Shown: positions 9,387 through 17,927, counted from the stretch's first letter. The stretch: 51,489 bases of DNA from Thermoanaerobaculia bacterium (GCA_947259195.1 CAMYLC010000038.1:1-51489); one strand, 5' to 3'. Numbers and translations: made by a program. Notes: a model not told the origin generated them from the sequence alone.

Positions 9387-11192
9387 ATGTCCATGCAGGA
9401 AAGAGAAAGTCTCCGCAACCTCGCCATTATCGCCCACGTCGATCACGGTAAAACAACCCTGGTCGACGCCATGCTCTGGCAGAGCGGCACCTTCGGTGCC
9501 CATCAGGAGGTTCGCGAGCGCGTGCTCGACTCCATCGATCTGGAACGCGAGAAGGGCATCACCATCATGGCCAAGAACACGGCCATCGATTACCACGGAG
9601 TCCGCATCAACATCGTCGATACCCCGGGCCACGCCGACTTCGGCGGCGAAGTCGAACGCACCCTCAAGCTGGTGGACGGAGTGCTGCTGCTCGTCGACGC
9701 CTCCGAAGGGCCGCTTCCACAAACCCGCTTCGTTCTGCGCAAGGCTCTCGACGCCAACCTGAAGCCGATCGTCGTGATCAACAAGATCGACCGTCCGGAT
9801 GCACGCTCGCAAGAGGTCCTGAACGAGATCTACGACCTGTTCATCGACCTCGACGCGACCGAAGAGCAACTGGAGTTTCCGGTTCTCTACTGCATTGCCA
9901 AGGAGGGGATCGCCAGCCTCGAACCTGATGCGAGCGAGGGCGATCTGCGACCGCTTTTCGAGCAGATCCTCGAAACCATCCCCGCTCCTCGATTCGACCC
10001 CGAGATGGCCTTCCAGTTCCTGATCACCTCGCTGGACTACGACGACTACGTCGGTCGCCTGGCGATCGGTCGCATCTTCAACGGCCACGTTCGCAAGGCT
10101 CAGGAGGTCACCCGAATGCTGCTCGACGGCTCGACGGAGATCATCAAGGTGACGCAACTCTACGGCTACAAAGGGCTCGACCGGACGTCGATCCCAGAGG
10201 CTGGGCCCGGTGACATCGTGGCCATCGCCGGCCTGGATGAGATCGCGATCGGCGAGACCCTCGCCGATCTGGAGCACCCGGAAGCTCTGCCGCCGATCCT
10301 CGTCGACGAGCCTACCCTCGAGATGGTCTTCTCGACCAACACCTCGCCCATGGCAGGCAAGGAGGGGGCCCACGTCACCTCCACCAAACTACGCGAACGG
10401 CTGATCAAGGAATCACTGACCAATGTAGCTATACGTCTCGAAGAGACCCCGGGCAGCGACGCCCTGAAGATCGCCGGCCGCGGTGAGCTGCAGCTGGCGA
10501 TCCTCATCGAGATGATGCGTCGCGAAGGCTACGAGTTCTCCGTCGGCAAGCCGCAAGTGATCGTTCACAACGGACCGGATGGGCCTGAAGAGCCGATGGA
10601 GCTCCTGACCGTCGACTGTCCTGAAGAGTTCGTCGGTGCGGTGACCCAGAAGCTCGGTCCGCGCAAGGGCCGAATGCTGCAAATGATCAATCACGGCACC
10701 GGCCGCGTGCGAATGGAGTTCAGGGTCCCGGCGCGTGGCTTGATCGGCTTCCGCACGGAGTTCTTGACCGAGACCCGTGGGACCGGAATCATGAACCACC
10801 TGTTCGACTCCTTCGGCCCCTGGCAGGGGGAGATCCCGCAGCGCATTACCGGTGCTCTGGTCTCCGATCGGGCAGGCCGAGTCACGGCCTTCGCCATCGA
10901 CCACCTGCAGCCGAGGGGGATGTTCTTCGTGGCCCCGGGGGACATGGTCTACGAGGGGATGATCGTCGGCGAACACTCCCGCCCGGGCGATCTGGACCTG
11001 AACATCACCAAAGAAAAGAAGCTCACCAACATGCGGGCCGCCTCGGCCGACGAGCTGGTCAGGCTGGTGCCGCCGACGATCTTGAGCCTGGAGCAGGCTC
11101 TCGAGTTCCTGGCCGAGGACGAGCAGCTCGAGGTCACGCCGGCGTCCTTCCGCCTGCGCAAGCGCGCGCTCCAGGCCAATCAGCGCAAGTAG
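9387..11192 (+). CDS. typA: Ribosome-associated GTPase TypA/BipA
   Basis: 601-residue translational GTPase. G1 [10 protein letters not shown]3 DTPGHADF and G4 NKID are all present in the first 140 residues, followed by the EF-G-like domains II, III and V and the BipA-specific C-terminal domain. It acts on the 50S subunit, in ribosome assembly and stress adaptation. ATG at 9387 has AGGTGA just upstream; a second ATG two codons later is also possible. Monocistronic: preceded by the divergent trxC and followed at once by G-tract repeats and a terminator-like hairpin. Confidence 0.97.
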   Translation: MSMQERESLRNLAIIAHVDHGKTTLVDAMLWQSGTFGAHQEVRERVLDSIDLEREKGITIMAKNTAIDYHGVRINIVDTPGHADFGGEVERTLKLVDGVLLLVDASEGPLPQTRFVLRKALDANLKPIVVINKIDRPDARSQEVLNEIYDLFIDLDATEEQLEFPVLYCIAKEGIASLEPDASEGDLRPLFEQILETIPAPRFDPEMAFQFLITSLDYDDYVGRLAIGRIFNGHVRKAQEVTRMLLDGSTEIIKVTQLYGYKGLDRTSIPEAGPGDIVAIAGLDEIAIGETLADLEHPEALPPILVDEPTLEMVFSTNTSPMAGKEGAHVTSTKLRERLIKESLTNVAIRLEETPGSDALKIAGRGELQLAILIEMMRREGYEFSVGKPQVIVHNGPDGPEEPMELLTVDCPEEFVGAVTQKLGPRKGRMLQMINHGTGRVRMEFRVPARGLIGFRTEFLTETRGTGIMNHLFDSFGPWQGEIPQRITGALVSDRAGRVTAFAIDHLQPRGMFFVAPGDMVYEGMIVGEHSRPGDLDLNITKEKKLTNMRAASADELVRLVPPTILSLEQALEFLAEDEQLEVTPASFRLRKRALQANQRK

Positions 11193-11202
11193 TCATGGTC
11201 TT

Positions 11203-11246
11203 GGGGCCTTGGGGTCCTGGGGTCTTGGGGTATTGGGGTCCTGGGG
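11203..11246 (+). repeat. Octamer tandem repeat with six GGGG tracts
   Basis: Six runs of GGGG begin at 11203, 11211, 11219, 11227, 11235 and 11243, exactly 8 bases apart, separated by 4-base pyrimidine-rich spacers (CCTT, TCCT, TCTT, TATT, TCCT). The unit is thus GGGGNNNN. It begins 10 bases after the typA stop. Four-base loops between G4 runs are well suited to a G-quadruplex on the coding strand. The same 8-base phase recurs, as C tracts, at 30848 and 40540. Confidence 0.85.
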
Positions 11247-11252
11247 ATGAGG

Positions 11253-11281
11253 CGGCCGGGCGTGCCTTCCGGCCGGTCTTT
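11253..11281 (+). terminator. Terminator-like hairpin after typA
   Basis: A perfect 7-bp stem, CGGCCGG (11253-11259) with CCGGCCG (11269-11275) and a 9-base loop, is followed by GTCTTTG. The T run is short, so termination may be weak. The segment after it (TCTTTGAGGGCT) recurs behind a different hairpin at 30628. Confidence 0.55.
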
Positions 11282-11295
11282 GAGGGCTCGAGGCA

Positions 11296-11322
11296 TTGAA
11301 GCGGCCGGACCTGTGCCGGCCG
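11296..11322 (+). repeat. Hairpin repeat module, copy 1
   Basis: TTGAAG followed by a palindromic stem CGGCCGG (11302-11308) / CCGGCCG (11316-11322). The 27-base module recurs at 15186-15212 with only two differences, both in the loop. Part of a dispersed intergenic hairpin family. Confidence 0.7.
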
Positions 11323-11359
11323 AAGGTGAAGCGACCAACTCAGGTTGTGTGATTGAGGT
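11309..11359 (+). repeat. 51-bp dispersed repeat, copy 1
   Basis: Matches 14933-14983 at 48 of 51 positions and in the same orientation. It contains GGTGAAGCGACC and CAGGTTGTGTGATTGAGG. Non-coding in both places. The remaining sequence to 11604 is G-rich and repetitive in feel, with no gene that I can support. Confidence 0.75.
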
Positions 11360-11604
11360 AGGACGGGCGGTTCAACCTCCAGGGTTCGGCGTGGGGACCT
11401 CCATGGGGGTTCTTGCAGCGGAAGGGAGGATAGCCCCCTGGGGGCCCCACGGCGGACCCGCAGGAGCCTCTGGTACCGCCAGTGCAGTGACGCAGTGGGC
11501 ATTGAGAGGTGAGCAGTGAGCAGCGACGCACTGGGAAGTGAGGGACAGGATCTCACTACTCCAAAGAACGGCCGGCACGGGGCCGACCGCTTCATCCTTC
11601 AAAG

Positions 11605-11629
11605 ATCAGCCGAAGGAACGTCGGCTGAT
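11605..11629 (-). terminator. Intrinsic terminator of the lipoprotein gene
   Basis: Perfect 9-bp stem ATCAGCCGA (11605-11613) / TCGGCTGAT (11621-11629) with a 7-base loop. Read on the minus strand it lies 21 bases past the stop of the lipoprotein gene and is followed by CTTTGAAGG. Confidence 0.6.
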
Positions 11630-11650
11630 TCACCCTCAAGCCCTCGAACC

Positions 11651-12748
11651 CTACGGCTCGGGAATCAACCTGCTGCCTTCTTGGAGAACCCGCTCGTGCA
11701 GCGATCCGAGGAGCTCGACAGTTGCGTCGAAGTCTTCCTGAAGCTCGCCATGGGTCTCCGGATCGACTCCTCGGTAGGGCCTCGCGACGAGCGACACCTC
11801 GTGATTCAGGACTCGCATTGACAGATCGGTGTAGCCAGGCGCCCAGAGGTTCTTGGGGAGCCGCGTCGGGGCCTTTTCGGATAGAACCCAGGCAAGCTCG
11901 GACACCTCGGACTCCGGTAGTTCCAGCTCGATGGGGTCCGAATATCCGTCGACCGGGTCGCGCAGCCGCGTCACAACCGTCAGCTCCTGCAAGGTGAAGA
12001 TGAACTCGGTCCTCGTTTCGTCGGTAGCGGCCCCCTCGGCCATCTGCTGGTACTGCAGCTCGAAAATCACCGGGTCGAGACTTCCCGAAGCGATCATCTC
12101 GAGCCCCTCCTCGAGGCTCTCGGCACCGACGCCCGAGACTGCCGGCTCCTCGCAGGAGTCCAGGAAGCCGTTCACCAATCGGGCGAACGATTCGGACTGC
12201 TCCCCACGATTGATCTGGACGACCTCCTTCTGGAGACCTCCCAGAGAGAGGCTGAGACTGCAGACGACGGTGCGGGCGCTTTCCGACTGCATCCGGTCGG
12301 GCTCCGGAACTCCTCCGTATCGATCGGGAAGAAAAGGGAACTCGGCAGCGAGGAGCTTCTGGAGCAGTCCCGTGATCGCGGGCTCCGTCAGCTCGAACTG
12401 CCGCTCGCCTCCCCAGATGGCCACACCGCTCTCGAAGATCCTCACCGACCGCCAGTACGAATCGCCTGTGCATCCCGCACTCAAGGAAAGACCGTCGCGC
12501 AGCCCGGGATCCGCGGCAGCGCTCTCGAGAGCGGACTTGAGCTGAGCATCGTTATCTGATTCCACCACATCTCCTGCAGAGCCCTTCGACGAACGGACTG
12601 CGTTGGCGGGAGCGGAAGCACCCATCGAGCGCTTCGAGGTCTCGCCACAGGCACCCAAGCACAGGAGCGAGATGGAGGCCAAGAGCGCGAACGACCGGAA
12701 GCTCCAGGTCAACCGGCGAGGAAGATCTCTGGTGTCGTTGTCAATCAT
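11651..12748 (-). CDS. Predicted lipoprotein of unknown function
   Basis: 365 residues. After a basic n-region and a hydrophobic stretch (about 18-30) there is a lipobox LGAC, so the protein is predicted to be exported and lipid-anchored. The mature part begins with a low-complexity Ser/Ala/Gly linker and then an alpha/beta-looking region with three mature cysteines (about residues 94, 165 and 198) and a C-terminal part rich in Glu and Leu. I do not recognise a family. The gene stands alone: repeats on one side, a divergent secreted propeller gene on the other (12988), and its own terminator. It is read as real because coding bias and the lipobox agree and no competing frame is family-like. 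Confidence 0.7.
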   Translation of the reverse strand: MIDNDTRDLPRRLTWSFRSFALLASISLLCLGACGETSKRSMGASAPANAVRSSKGSAGDVVESDNDAQLKSALESAAADPGLRDGLSLSAGCTGDSYWRSVRIFESGVAIWGGERQFELTEPAITGLLQKLLAAEFPFLPDRYGGVPEPDRMQSESARTVVCSLSLSLGGLQKEVVQINRGEQSESFARLVNGFLDSCEEPAVSGVGAESLEEGLEMIASGSLDPVIFELQYQQMAEGAATDETRTEFIFTLQELTVVTRLRDPVDGYSDPIELELPESEVSELAWVLSEKAPTRLPKNLWAPGYTDLSMRVLNHEVSLVARPYRGVDPETHGELQEDFDATVELLGSLHERVLQEGSRLIPEP

Positions 12749-12987
12749 CGGGGGGCGAATATAGCAGTGCAGCGCGCGGCCGGCACGGTCTCGGCAGTCT
12801 GTGACACCTTTGTGACACGAGAAGTTGCCCAGACGACTCTGCTTTCTGTAGGATAACCTGTCTCATCTCCCCCAGACCTGCCGGGGGTCTCACTGGTTGC
12901 CTTAGCGATGTGGGAGACCTCTGCGGCGAGTGGCTCTCGGGGTTCGCTTGGCCGATTGACAGTTGGACGTTCGAACAGGAGGTGCAC

Positions 12988-14718
12988 ATGACCAAGAACC
13001 TAGCCCTTTGTATGACCTTGTTGGTCCTCGTCCTGACCCTGGCGTTTGTCTCCTCCCAGGCGATGCAGCAACCAACCGATCCCGAGGTCGCTCTCAAGCC
13101 ATCACCTGCTTCTCCGGCCGGAGCCAATGGCTCGGGTCCAGCAGGTGGGCCCTCCGGCTCCTCGAGCGATCGCGGCGTTTTTCAGGCAAATGGCCCGATC
13201 CGGGTGAACCTGCACGAGGTCCCGACAGGGTTCGTGCCGGACCTGAACGTCGTCATCCCGCCTCCCGCAATGCCGATCTCTGAGGCAGAAGCCGAGCGTT
13301 TGCGCCAGCAGGCCTTGCTCCTTGCGCCGGACAGCGATATTCAGATCGCGACCACCGGACCGAGCACCCTGGCACCCACAGCCGGCGTCAGTTTCGATGC
13401 CATCGACGCCGGGGAGTGCTGCACCAGCGGCACAAATACGCCTCCCGATCCGGAGTTGGGCGTCGGCAAGGACTACGTCATTCCGGTGGTCAACGTCGCT
13501 TTCAAGATCTTCGAAAAGGACGGCACCCTGGTGCAAGGCGCGACCACCTTTGCTTCTTTCATGTCGGCAGATCCGAACTGCATCGGGGTCTTCGATCCCA
13601 ACGTGGCCTATGACGAGGTCGAAGACCGTTACATCCTCGGCATCGACGCCAATGGCAGCAACTACTGCATCGCGGTCAGCGCGAATGCGGGCGACATCGT
13701 CAATTGGAACCTGTACAGCATTCCGACGCTGCAGGGCTGCGGCACGTTTCACGACTATCCCCACATCGGTGTCGGCCCCGACCTCATCGTCATGGGCGCC
13801 AATCAGTTCGCCGGCAGCTTCTGCGAAGGGCGGGTCTGGGCCATGGACAAGAGCGCCATGTACGCCGGCAATGCGATGAGCTTCGTCACCAAGAGTACCG
13901 GCAGCGACGGTACTCCGATGCCCGCCAACTATCACGGTGATTTCGGTTCCCTGAGCGGACCCCATTGGTTCATGACCGAGGTTTTCGACGGCTGCAATCA
14001 CAACGTCTGGGGATGGACAGACCCACTCACTGGCACCAATCCGGTCAAGAAATCCAACCTCAACCTCTGCACCGCAACCGGCGTGACCGCCGGATTTCCG
14101 GTCAACTGGCCGCAATCGGGAGGTAGCTCGATTCAGGCCAATGACTGGCGAGGGCAATCCAGTGAGTACAGGGATGGCACCATCACCATGACGAATCAGA
14201 CGATCTCCTGTAATCCCGGCAGTGGCACGGTGGACTGCGTCCGATGGGCCAATATCGACCCGGCTGGCAACAGCATTGTGGACGCGGGCGTTTTGGGATC
14301 GAACGGCGAGTATCGGACCTTCGCCAACGCCGTCTCGAACTCCTGCGGAGACATCGCGGTCGGCTACTCGAAGGGCAGCAGCTCTACCTTCCCATCCACC
14401 TACGTGACCGGACGACTGAGCACCGATCCTGCCGGAACTCTTCAACCTGAGGCCCTCCTCAAGGCAGGCGACGGCACCTACACCTGCTTCGACGGCTCAC
14501 CATACAGATGGGGCGATTACACGGGGATGACGATCGACCCGGACGGAACCACCTTTTGGTATCTAGGTGAGTACTCCAAGCCCTCGGCCGTTGGCAGCTG
14601 CAAGTGGGGCACCTACATCGGGTCCTTCAGCTACGACAGCTGTTCGCCGACGTTGGGCATCTTCACAGACGGTTTCGAGAGCGGGGACGTTTCTGCCTGG
14701 TCGAGGTCGCAGCCCTAG
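12988..14718 (+). CDS. Secreted beta-propeller-like protein with C-terminal DGFESGDVSAW tail (paralogue 1)
   Basis: 576 residues with a signal peptide (MTKNLALCMTLLVLVLTLAF, cleavage near SSQA). The body has repeated aromatic/glycine segments suggesting a beta-propeller of 6-7 blades, and many cysteines (for example GECCTSG, NSCGD), consistent with an oxidising compartment or the cell surface. It ends IFTDGFESGDVSAW plus SRSQP, a tail seen on many secreted acidobacterial and related proteins and thought to be a sorting or anchoring element. ATG at 12988 is fixed by AGGAGGTG six bases upstream. Related over its full length to the gene at 15541. The last codons lie inside a 99-bp duplicated segment. 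Function unknown; not an enzyme I can name. Confidence 0.8.
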   Translation: MTKNLALCMTLLVLVLTLAFVSSQAMQQPTDPEVALKPSPASPAGANGSGPAGGPSGSSSDRGVFQANGPIRVNLHEVPTGFVPDLNVVIPPPAMPISEAEAERLRQQALLLAPDSDIQIATTGPSTLAPTAGVSFDAIDAGECCTSGTNTPPDPELGVGKDYVIPVVNVAFKIFEKDGTLVQGATTFASFMSADPNCIGVFDPNVAYDEVEDRYILGIDANGSNYCIAVSANAGDIVNWNLYSIPTLQGCGTFHDYPHIGVGPDLIVMGANQFAGSFCEGRVWAMDKSAMYAGNAMSFVTKSTGSDGTPMPANYHGDFGSLSGPHWFMTEVFDGCNHNVWGWTDPLTGTNPVKKSNLNLCTATGVTAGFPVNWPQSGGSSIQANDWRGQSSEYRDGTITMTNQTISCNPGSGTVDCVRWANIDPAGNSIVDAGVLGSNGEYRTFANAVSNSCGDIAVGYSKGSSSTFPSTYVTGRLSTDPAGTLQPEALLKAGDGTYTCFDGSPYRWGDYTGMTIDPDGTTFWYLGEYSKPSAVGSCKWGTYIGSFSYDSCSPTLGIFTDGFESGDVSAWSRSQP

Positions 14719-14789
14719 AAGCTTCGGTCTCGAAACGCCTCGGGCAAGACGCTCAAGTCCTGCCAGGCGACAGAGAACCACAGGGCCGG
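14691..14789 (+). repeat. 99-bp direct repeat, copy 1
   Basis: Identical to 17281-17379 over 99 bases. Here it supplies the last codons and stop of the propeller gene and most of the 3' region. On the minus strand it encodes a piece of the C-terminus of the STAS protein (LAGLERLARGVSRPKLLG), so it looks like a relic of that gene's 3' end. The match ends in the left arm of the terminator hairpin. Confidence 0.95.
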
Positions 14790-14818
14790 CCGGGCAGTTC
14801 TACTGCCTGGCCCTTTTC
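14788..14818 (+). terminator. Intrinsic terminator of the propeller gene
   Basis: Stem GGCCGGGCAG (14788-14797) / CTGCCTGGCC (14803-14812) with one G-T pair and a 5-base loop, followed by CTTTTC. A clear factor-independent terminator 70 bases after the stop. Confidence 0.8.
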
Positions 14819-14881
14819 ACTTCTTCGGCCACCTTCATGAGCTGCAGGACCTTGGCGACCGCCCGGTCCACCCACCCGAAG

Positions 14882-14924
14882 TGTCAGCGATGTCCTGAGA
14901 CCAGACTGTCAGCGATGTCCTGAG
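14882..14924 (+). repeat. Tandem pair of TGTCAGCGATGTCCTGAG
   Basis: The 18-base word occurs at 14882-14899 and 14907-14924, 25 bases apart. Paired words like this are common at ends of IS481-type elements, so this may be an insertion-sequence relic, but no transposase or opposite end is visible. Confidence 0.5.
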
Positions 14925-14932
14925 GCCATACA

Positions 14933-14983
14933 ACCTGCGCCGGCCGTAGGTGAAGCGACCGACTCAGGTTGTGTGATTGAGGT
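14933..14983 (+). repeat. 51-bp dispersed repeat, copy 2
   Basis: Second copy of the 11309-11359 repeat. Here ACAACCTG (14930-14937) and CAGGTTGT (14965-14972) also form an 8-bp inverted pair around its first half. Confidence 0.75.
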
Positions 14984-15016
14984 TCGTCCGGGTGGCTCGC
15001 AGGGGGACGGCGACGA

Positions 15017-15138
15017 GAAAAGCGGTGACAGAAAAGCGGTGACAGGCACCTCATTCCGCAACGCCATTAGGTTGCTCTCCATCTTCGGCCGTGGCGGCGC
15101 GTTTGCGTCAGTAAATGAGGTGCCTGTCACCGCTTTTC
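15017..15138. mobile_element. MITE-like / RAYT-associated inverted repeat element
   Basis: A perfect 25-bp inverted repeat, 15031-15055 with 15114-15138, flanks 58 unrelated bases. The arms contain GGTGACAGGCACCTCATT. In the left arm the first 14 bases are duplicated in tandem (15017-15030). Arms built on GGTGACAGGCACCT are, to my knowledge, typical of palindromes around REP-associated tyrosine transposases; no transposase is encoded here, so this would be a non-autonomous copy. No clear target-site duplication is seen. Confidence 0.65.
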
Positions 15139-15185
15139 TCGCCGAACGAACCTCTGGCACCGGGGTGTCAGCGAGGCAGGGCGCC

Positions 15186-15212
15186 TTGAAGCGGCCGGAC
15201 CCGCGCCGGCCG
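15186..15212 (+). repeat. Hairpin repeat module, copy 2
   Basis: Same module as 11296-11322: TTGAAG, then stem CGGCCGG / CCGGCCG (15192-15198 and 15206-15212). The stem is unchanged and the loop differs at two positions. Confidence 0.7.
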
Positions 15213-15351
15213 GGGTGTGTGGAGACCTGAGATCTCTGAGGAAGAACCTCGTGCGTGGCCCAGAGCCAACCGCGAATCGAGGCAAACGGTCTCGGCTTGC
15301 TGCCTCGCGCTCGTGCTCATGTTGCGGATAAGAACATTTAAAGATGGCTAT

Positions 15352-15379
15352 TTGACACCCACGATGACTCTGATAGCGT
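15352..15379 (+). promoter_or_regulatory. Possible promoter of the second propeller gene
   Basis: A consensus -35 TTGACA (15352-15357) is followed after 16 bases by a poor -10, TAGCGT. The leader to the ATG at 15541 would be about 155 bases. The -35 is the only strong element. Confidence 0.3.
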
Positions 15380-15540
15380 GCTTCCCGATTCGCGAACTAC
15401 AAGCAGCCGACCTTGGAACAGGTCGCAGCTGAGACTGTGAGGATTCGAGGAGGTATCAGACGCAGAAGGCTCTCGTGGAGTCGCCAGACCGCAGCAACGG
15501 CACTGGCCGCCAGCTACAGGGCTCCGCAGAAAGGAGAAGC

Positions 15541-17277
15541 ATGATGTCACGAAGAACTATCGCGTTGGCAGGTCTCTGTACGCTAGCGCTGGCCCTTTCG
15601 CCGGCCTGGGCTCAAGGTCCGGTGGTGACCACGGGCAAGGCCATCCACCACGACACGTCGCCGCCTCTGCGGGACATCGCGATCACCGCGACGCCGCCTA
15701 CCGGCCTCAATCGGGAAGTCCCGATCATGGAGAAGCCGGACTTCGGCAAGGACCCGTCCTTGGCCGAACCCGACGGCGGAGTGCAGTCCGACTATGCGCC
15801 CTCCCTCGGGCCCACCCCTGCACCCTCGGTCAGCGCCTCGGGCCTTTCGGACGACGACAACGCCGTCGTCCTGGGCGGCCGCATCGTGCCGCCGGACACC
15901 AACGGCGACATCGGCCTGGACGCTTCCGGCAACCGCATCTACATCCAGTACATCAATCTGATCTGGGGCATCTACAACGACTCCGGTACCCTGATCCACG
16001 GGCCCTTTGCAGGCAACAGCTTCTGGCAGGGCTTCGGCGGCGCCTGCCAGATCAACAACGACGGCGACCCTATAGTGCTCTACGACGACACCGCAGGTCG
16101 CTGGGTCTTCAGTCAGTTCTCGGTCGACGAGGGTACCCAGTGCGTGGCGGTTTCGACCACCAGCGATCCCTTGGGGCCCTATCACCGCTACGCCTTCGTG
16201 GTGACGCCGGGCGGCGCCAACGACTATCCGAAGCTGGGTGTCTGGGACGACGGCACAACCGGCAGCACCGGTCAGAGCGCCTACACCTTCACCACACGTG
16301 ACTTCGGCGGCGGCGGCGGATCGTTCTCGGTCGGAGCTGGCGTCATGGAGCGCGATCAGATGCTTCAGGGTCTGCCGGCCCAGTTCATCAAGTTCTTCAA
16401 CCCCTGCGTAGGCGGCGACTGCATCGAAGGCCAGCTGCCTCCCCATCTGGCGGGACCGACCCCGCCGGCCGGCACCTGCCCGACCTACTGGGCGGCGGTG
16501 GACTCGGCTTACGACGACGATCCGGCCGGGATCGACGGATACCGCAATCATCAGCTGTGCGTCAACTGGGCGAGCATCGGCACCTCGACCTACACCGAAG
16601 GTCCGATCGTGCCCGCCGGCTCGAACTTCGACCGCTTCCTGGGCAACGGCTTTTCGGACTGCATCAGCCCGGTCAACGGCGGCGAGGATCTCGACTGCCT
16701 GGCGGGCTTCACCATGTACCGGGCGCAGTACCGCTGGTTCGGCTCCGAGGCCTCCGTGGTGCTCAACACCACGGTCGACGCCGGCGGTGACCGTGCCGGG
16801 ATCCGCTGGGCCGAGTTGCGCAGTGCCAACGGAGACACGCGCTGGTTCCGGCAGCAGGACGGCACTTACTCGCCTGCCGACGGCCTCGATCGCTGGATGG
16901 GCTCGATCGCCCAGGACCAGGACCGCAACATCGCCCTCGGGTACAGCGTGACCGGCAGCAGCCTCTTCCCGTCGGTGCGCTACACCTCGCGAATGGCGGG
17001 GGATACCGCGGGCACGATGCCCGGCGGCGAGGTCTCCTGTCACGAGGGCACAGGTGCCCAGATCGCGTCGTCGAACCGCTGGGGCGACTACTCTTCGATG
17101 AGCGTCGACCCGACGGACGATTGCACTTTCTGGTACACGCAGGAGTACTACCAGAACACCGGCAGCTTCGACTTCAACACCCGCATCTGCAGCTTCAAGT
17201 TCGACGACTGCGGCGTGGCCACCGGGTCGATCTTCGCCGACGGTTTCGAGAGCGGTGACGTTTCTGCGTGGCAGTGA
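15541..17277 (+). CDS. Secreted beta-propeller-like protein with DGFESGDVSAW tail (paralogue 2)
   Basis: 578 residues. The signal peptide (MMSRRTIALAGLCTLALALS, cleavage near AWAQ) follows AAAGGAG at 15531. The mature protein has repeated motifs such as GDIGLDASGNRIYIQYINL, several cysteines, and a C-terminal IFADGFESGDVSAW then Q and stop. It resembles the 12988 gene in order of motifs (an opening Pro-rich section, a central GxYxIQ-like segment, an RWGDYS segment, then the tail), so the pair arose by duplication. Its last 83 bases overlap the minus-strand STAS gene tail to tail. Role unknown; probably surface-exposed. Confidence 0.8.
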   Translation: MMSRRTIALAGLCTLALALSPAWAQGPVVTTGKAIHHDTSPPLRDIAITATPPTGLNREVPIMEKPDFGKDPSLAEPDGGVQSDYAPSLGPTPAPSVSASGLSDDDNAVVLGGRIVPPDTNGDIGLDASGNRIYIQYINLIWGIYNDSGTLIHGPFAGNSFWQGFGGACQINNDGDPIVLYDDTAGRWVFSQFSVDEGTQCVAVSTTSDPLGPYHRYAFVVTPGGANDYPKLGVWDDGTTGSTGQSAYTFTTRDFGGGGGSFSVGAGVMERDQMLQGLPAQFIKFFNPCVGGDCIEGQLPPHLAGPTPPAGTCPTYWAAVDSAYDDDPAGIDGYRNHQLCVNWASIGTSTYTEGPIVPAGSNFDRFLGNGFSDCISPVNGGEDLDCLAGFTMYRAQYRWFGSEASVVLNTTVDAGGDRAGIRWAELRSANGDTRWFRQQDGTYSPADGLDRWMGSIAQDQDRNIALGYSVTGSSLFPSVRYTSRMAGDTAGTMPGGEVSCHEGTGAQIASSNRWGDYSSMSVDPTDDCTFWYTQEYYQNTGSFDFNTRICSFKFDDCGVATGSIFADGFESGDVSAWQ

Positions 17278-17782
17278 CGCTTCTGCCTGGTCGAGGTCGC
17301 AGCCCTAGAAGCTTCGGTCTCGAAACGCCTCGGGCAAGACGCTCAAGTCCTGCCAGGCGACAGAGAACCACAGGGCCGGTGACAGCCGGAGCTGCACCTA
17401 CCAAGCAGAGCTCTACCCCTCTGTCACTGAGAACTCGTTTGGCCTGGAGCAGAATCTCGAGGGCTCGAACGTTGACCAGGGGACTGCCTCGCAGGTCCAG
17501 CTCGATCCGGCTGGTTCCCTCGACGGCCAGCCGCTGGACCAGCTTGCTGATCTCGAGGCCACCCTCTCGGTTGAGATACCCGTTGGTATGGACGAACGCA
17601 ATGTCACCATCTCGCCTCACATTCAGTTGCAGGGAGACGCTCCACCCCAGGCCAGGGTGGCTCTCTGCCGCTCCTCGGAGCCTCGATCCCATCATCTCAG
17701 ACCGCTTGGAGTAGTGGTCAGGGGTTTCCGGCGCCGAGCGTCGACCCTTCCGACTTCCGGATCGCTGATCCCCACCATTCAT
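17195..17782 (-). CDS. STAS-domain protein (anti-sigma-factor-antagonist-like)
   Basis: 195 residues. After a basic N-terminal extension of about 45 residues a STAS domain is recognisable: DIAFVHTNGYLNREGG, then a helix, RIELDLRGSPLVNV with the Ser at the position usually phosphorylated, and LCLVGAAPAV. STAS proteins bind serine-kinase anti-sigma factors or sense nucleotides. The start at 17782 has GGGGGA 8 bases upstream; an upstream in-frame ATG at 17947 would overlap the divergent pseudogene's start. The C-terminal tail past the domain is very basic and is antisense to the propeller gene, suggesting that the stop was lost and the frame extended after the 99-bp duplication. No kinase or sigma gene is nearby. 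Confidence 0.65.
   Translation of the reverse strand: MNGGDQRSGSRKGRRSAPETPDHYSKRSEMMGSRLRGAAESHPGLGWSVSLQLNVRRDGDIAFVHTNGYLNREGGLEISKLVQRLAVEGTSRIELDLRGSPLVNVRALEILLQAKRVLSDRGVELCLVGAAPAVTGPVVLCRLAGLERLARGVSRPKLLGLRPRPGRSVTATQKRHRSRNRRRRSTRWPRRSRRT
17281..17379 (+). repeat. 99-bp direct repeat, copy 2
   Basis: Copy of 14691-14789. It begins 4 bases after the stop of the second propeller gene and lies within the minus-strand STAS coding sequence, so this is likely the original location. A further 4 matching bases (GACG) precede both copies after one mismatch. Confidence 0.95.
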
Positions 17783-17927
17783 GGATCGTCCCCCGTTCTG
17801 ATACGCGACAGAGACGTCGATTGGCCGTATCGCAGATCCGATCGATCGTTCATGGCTTCTGCGCCTCTTGCATCTGCATACCCTATGCCATACTCCTTCA
17901 GGCAGCCGGTATTGGAGTCTCGCACTC

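Noticed and set aside
11247..11519. 90-codon plus-strand frame after typA
   Set aside because: Runs through hairpin and dispersed repeats, has no ribosome site and no family resemblance.
13102..14445. 447-codon open frame on the minus strand opposite the first propeller gene
   Set aside because: Antisense shadow of a high-GC gene: no family resemblance, no start site, and the plus-strand product has a signal peptide and tail.
14882..14924. Complete insertion sequence of IS481 type
   Set aside because: Only a paired terminal-like word is present; no transposase frame, second end or target duplication.
15583..17043. 486-codon minus-strand frame opposite the second propeller gene
   Set aside because: Low-complexity Gly/Ala/Arg/Val antisense frame with no motifs; the plus strand is coding.
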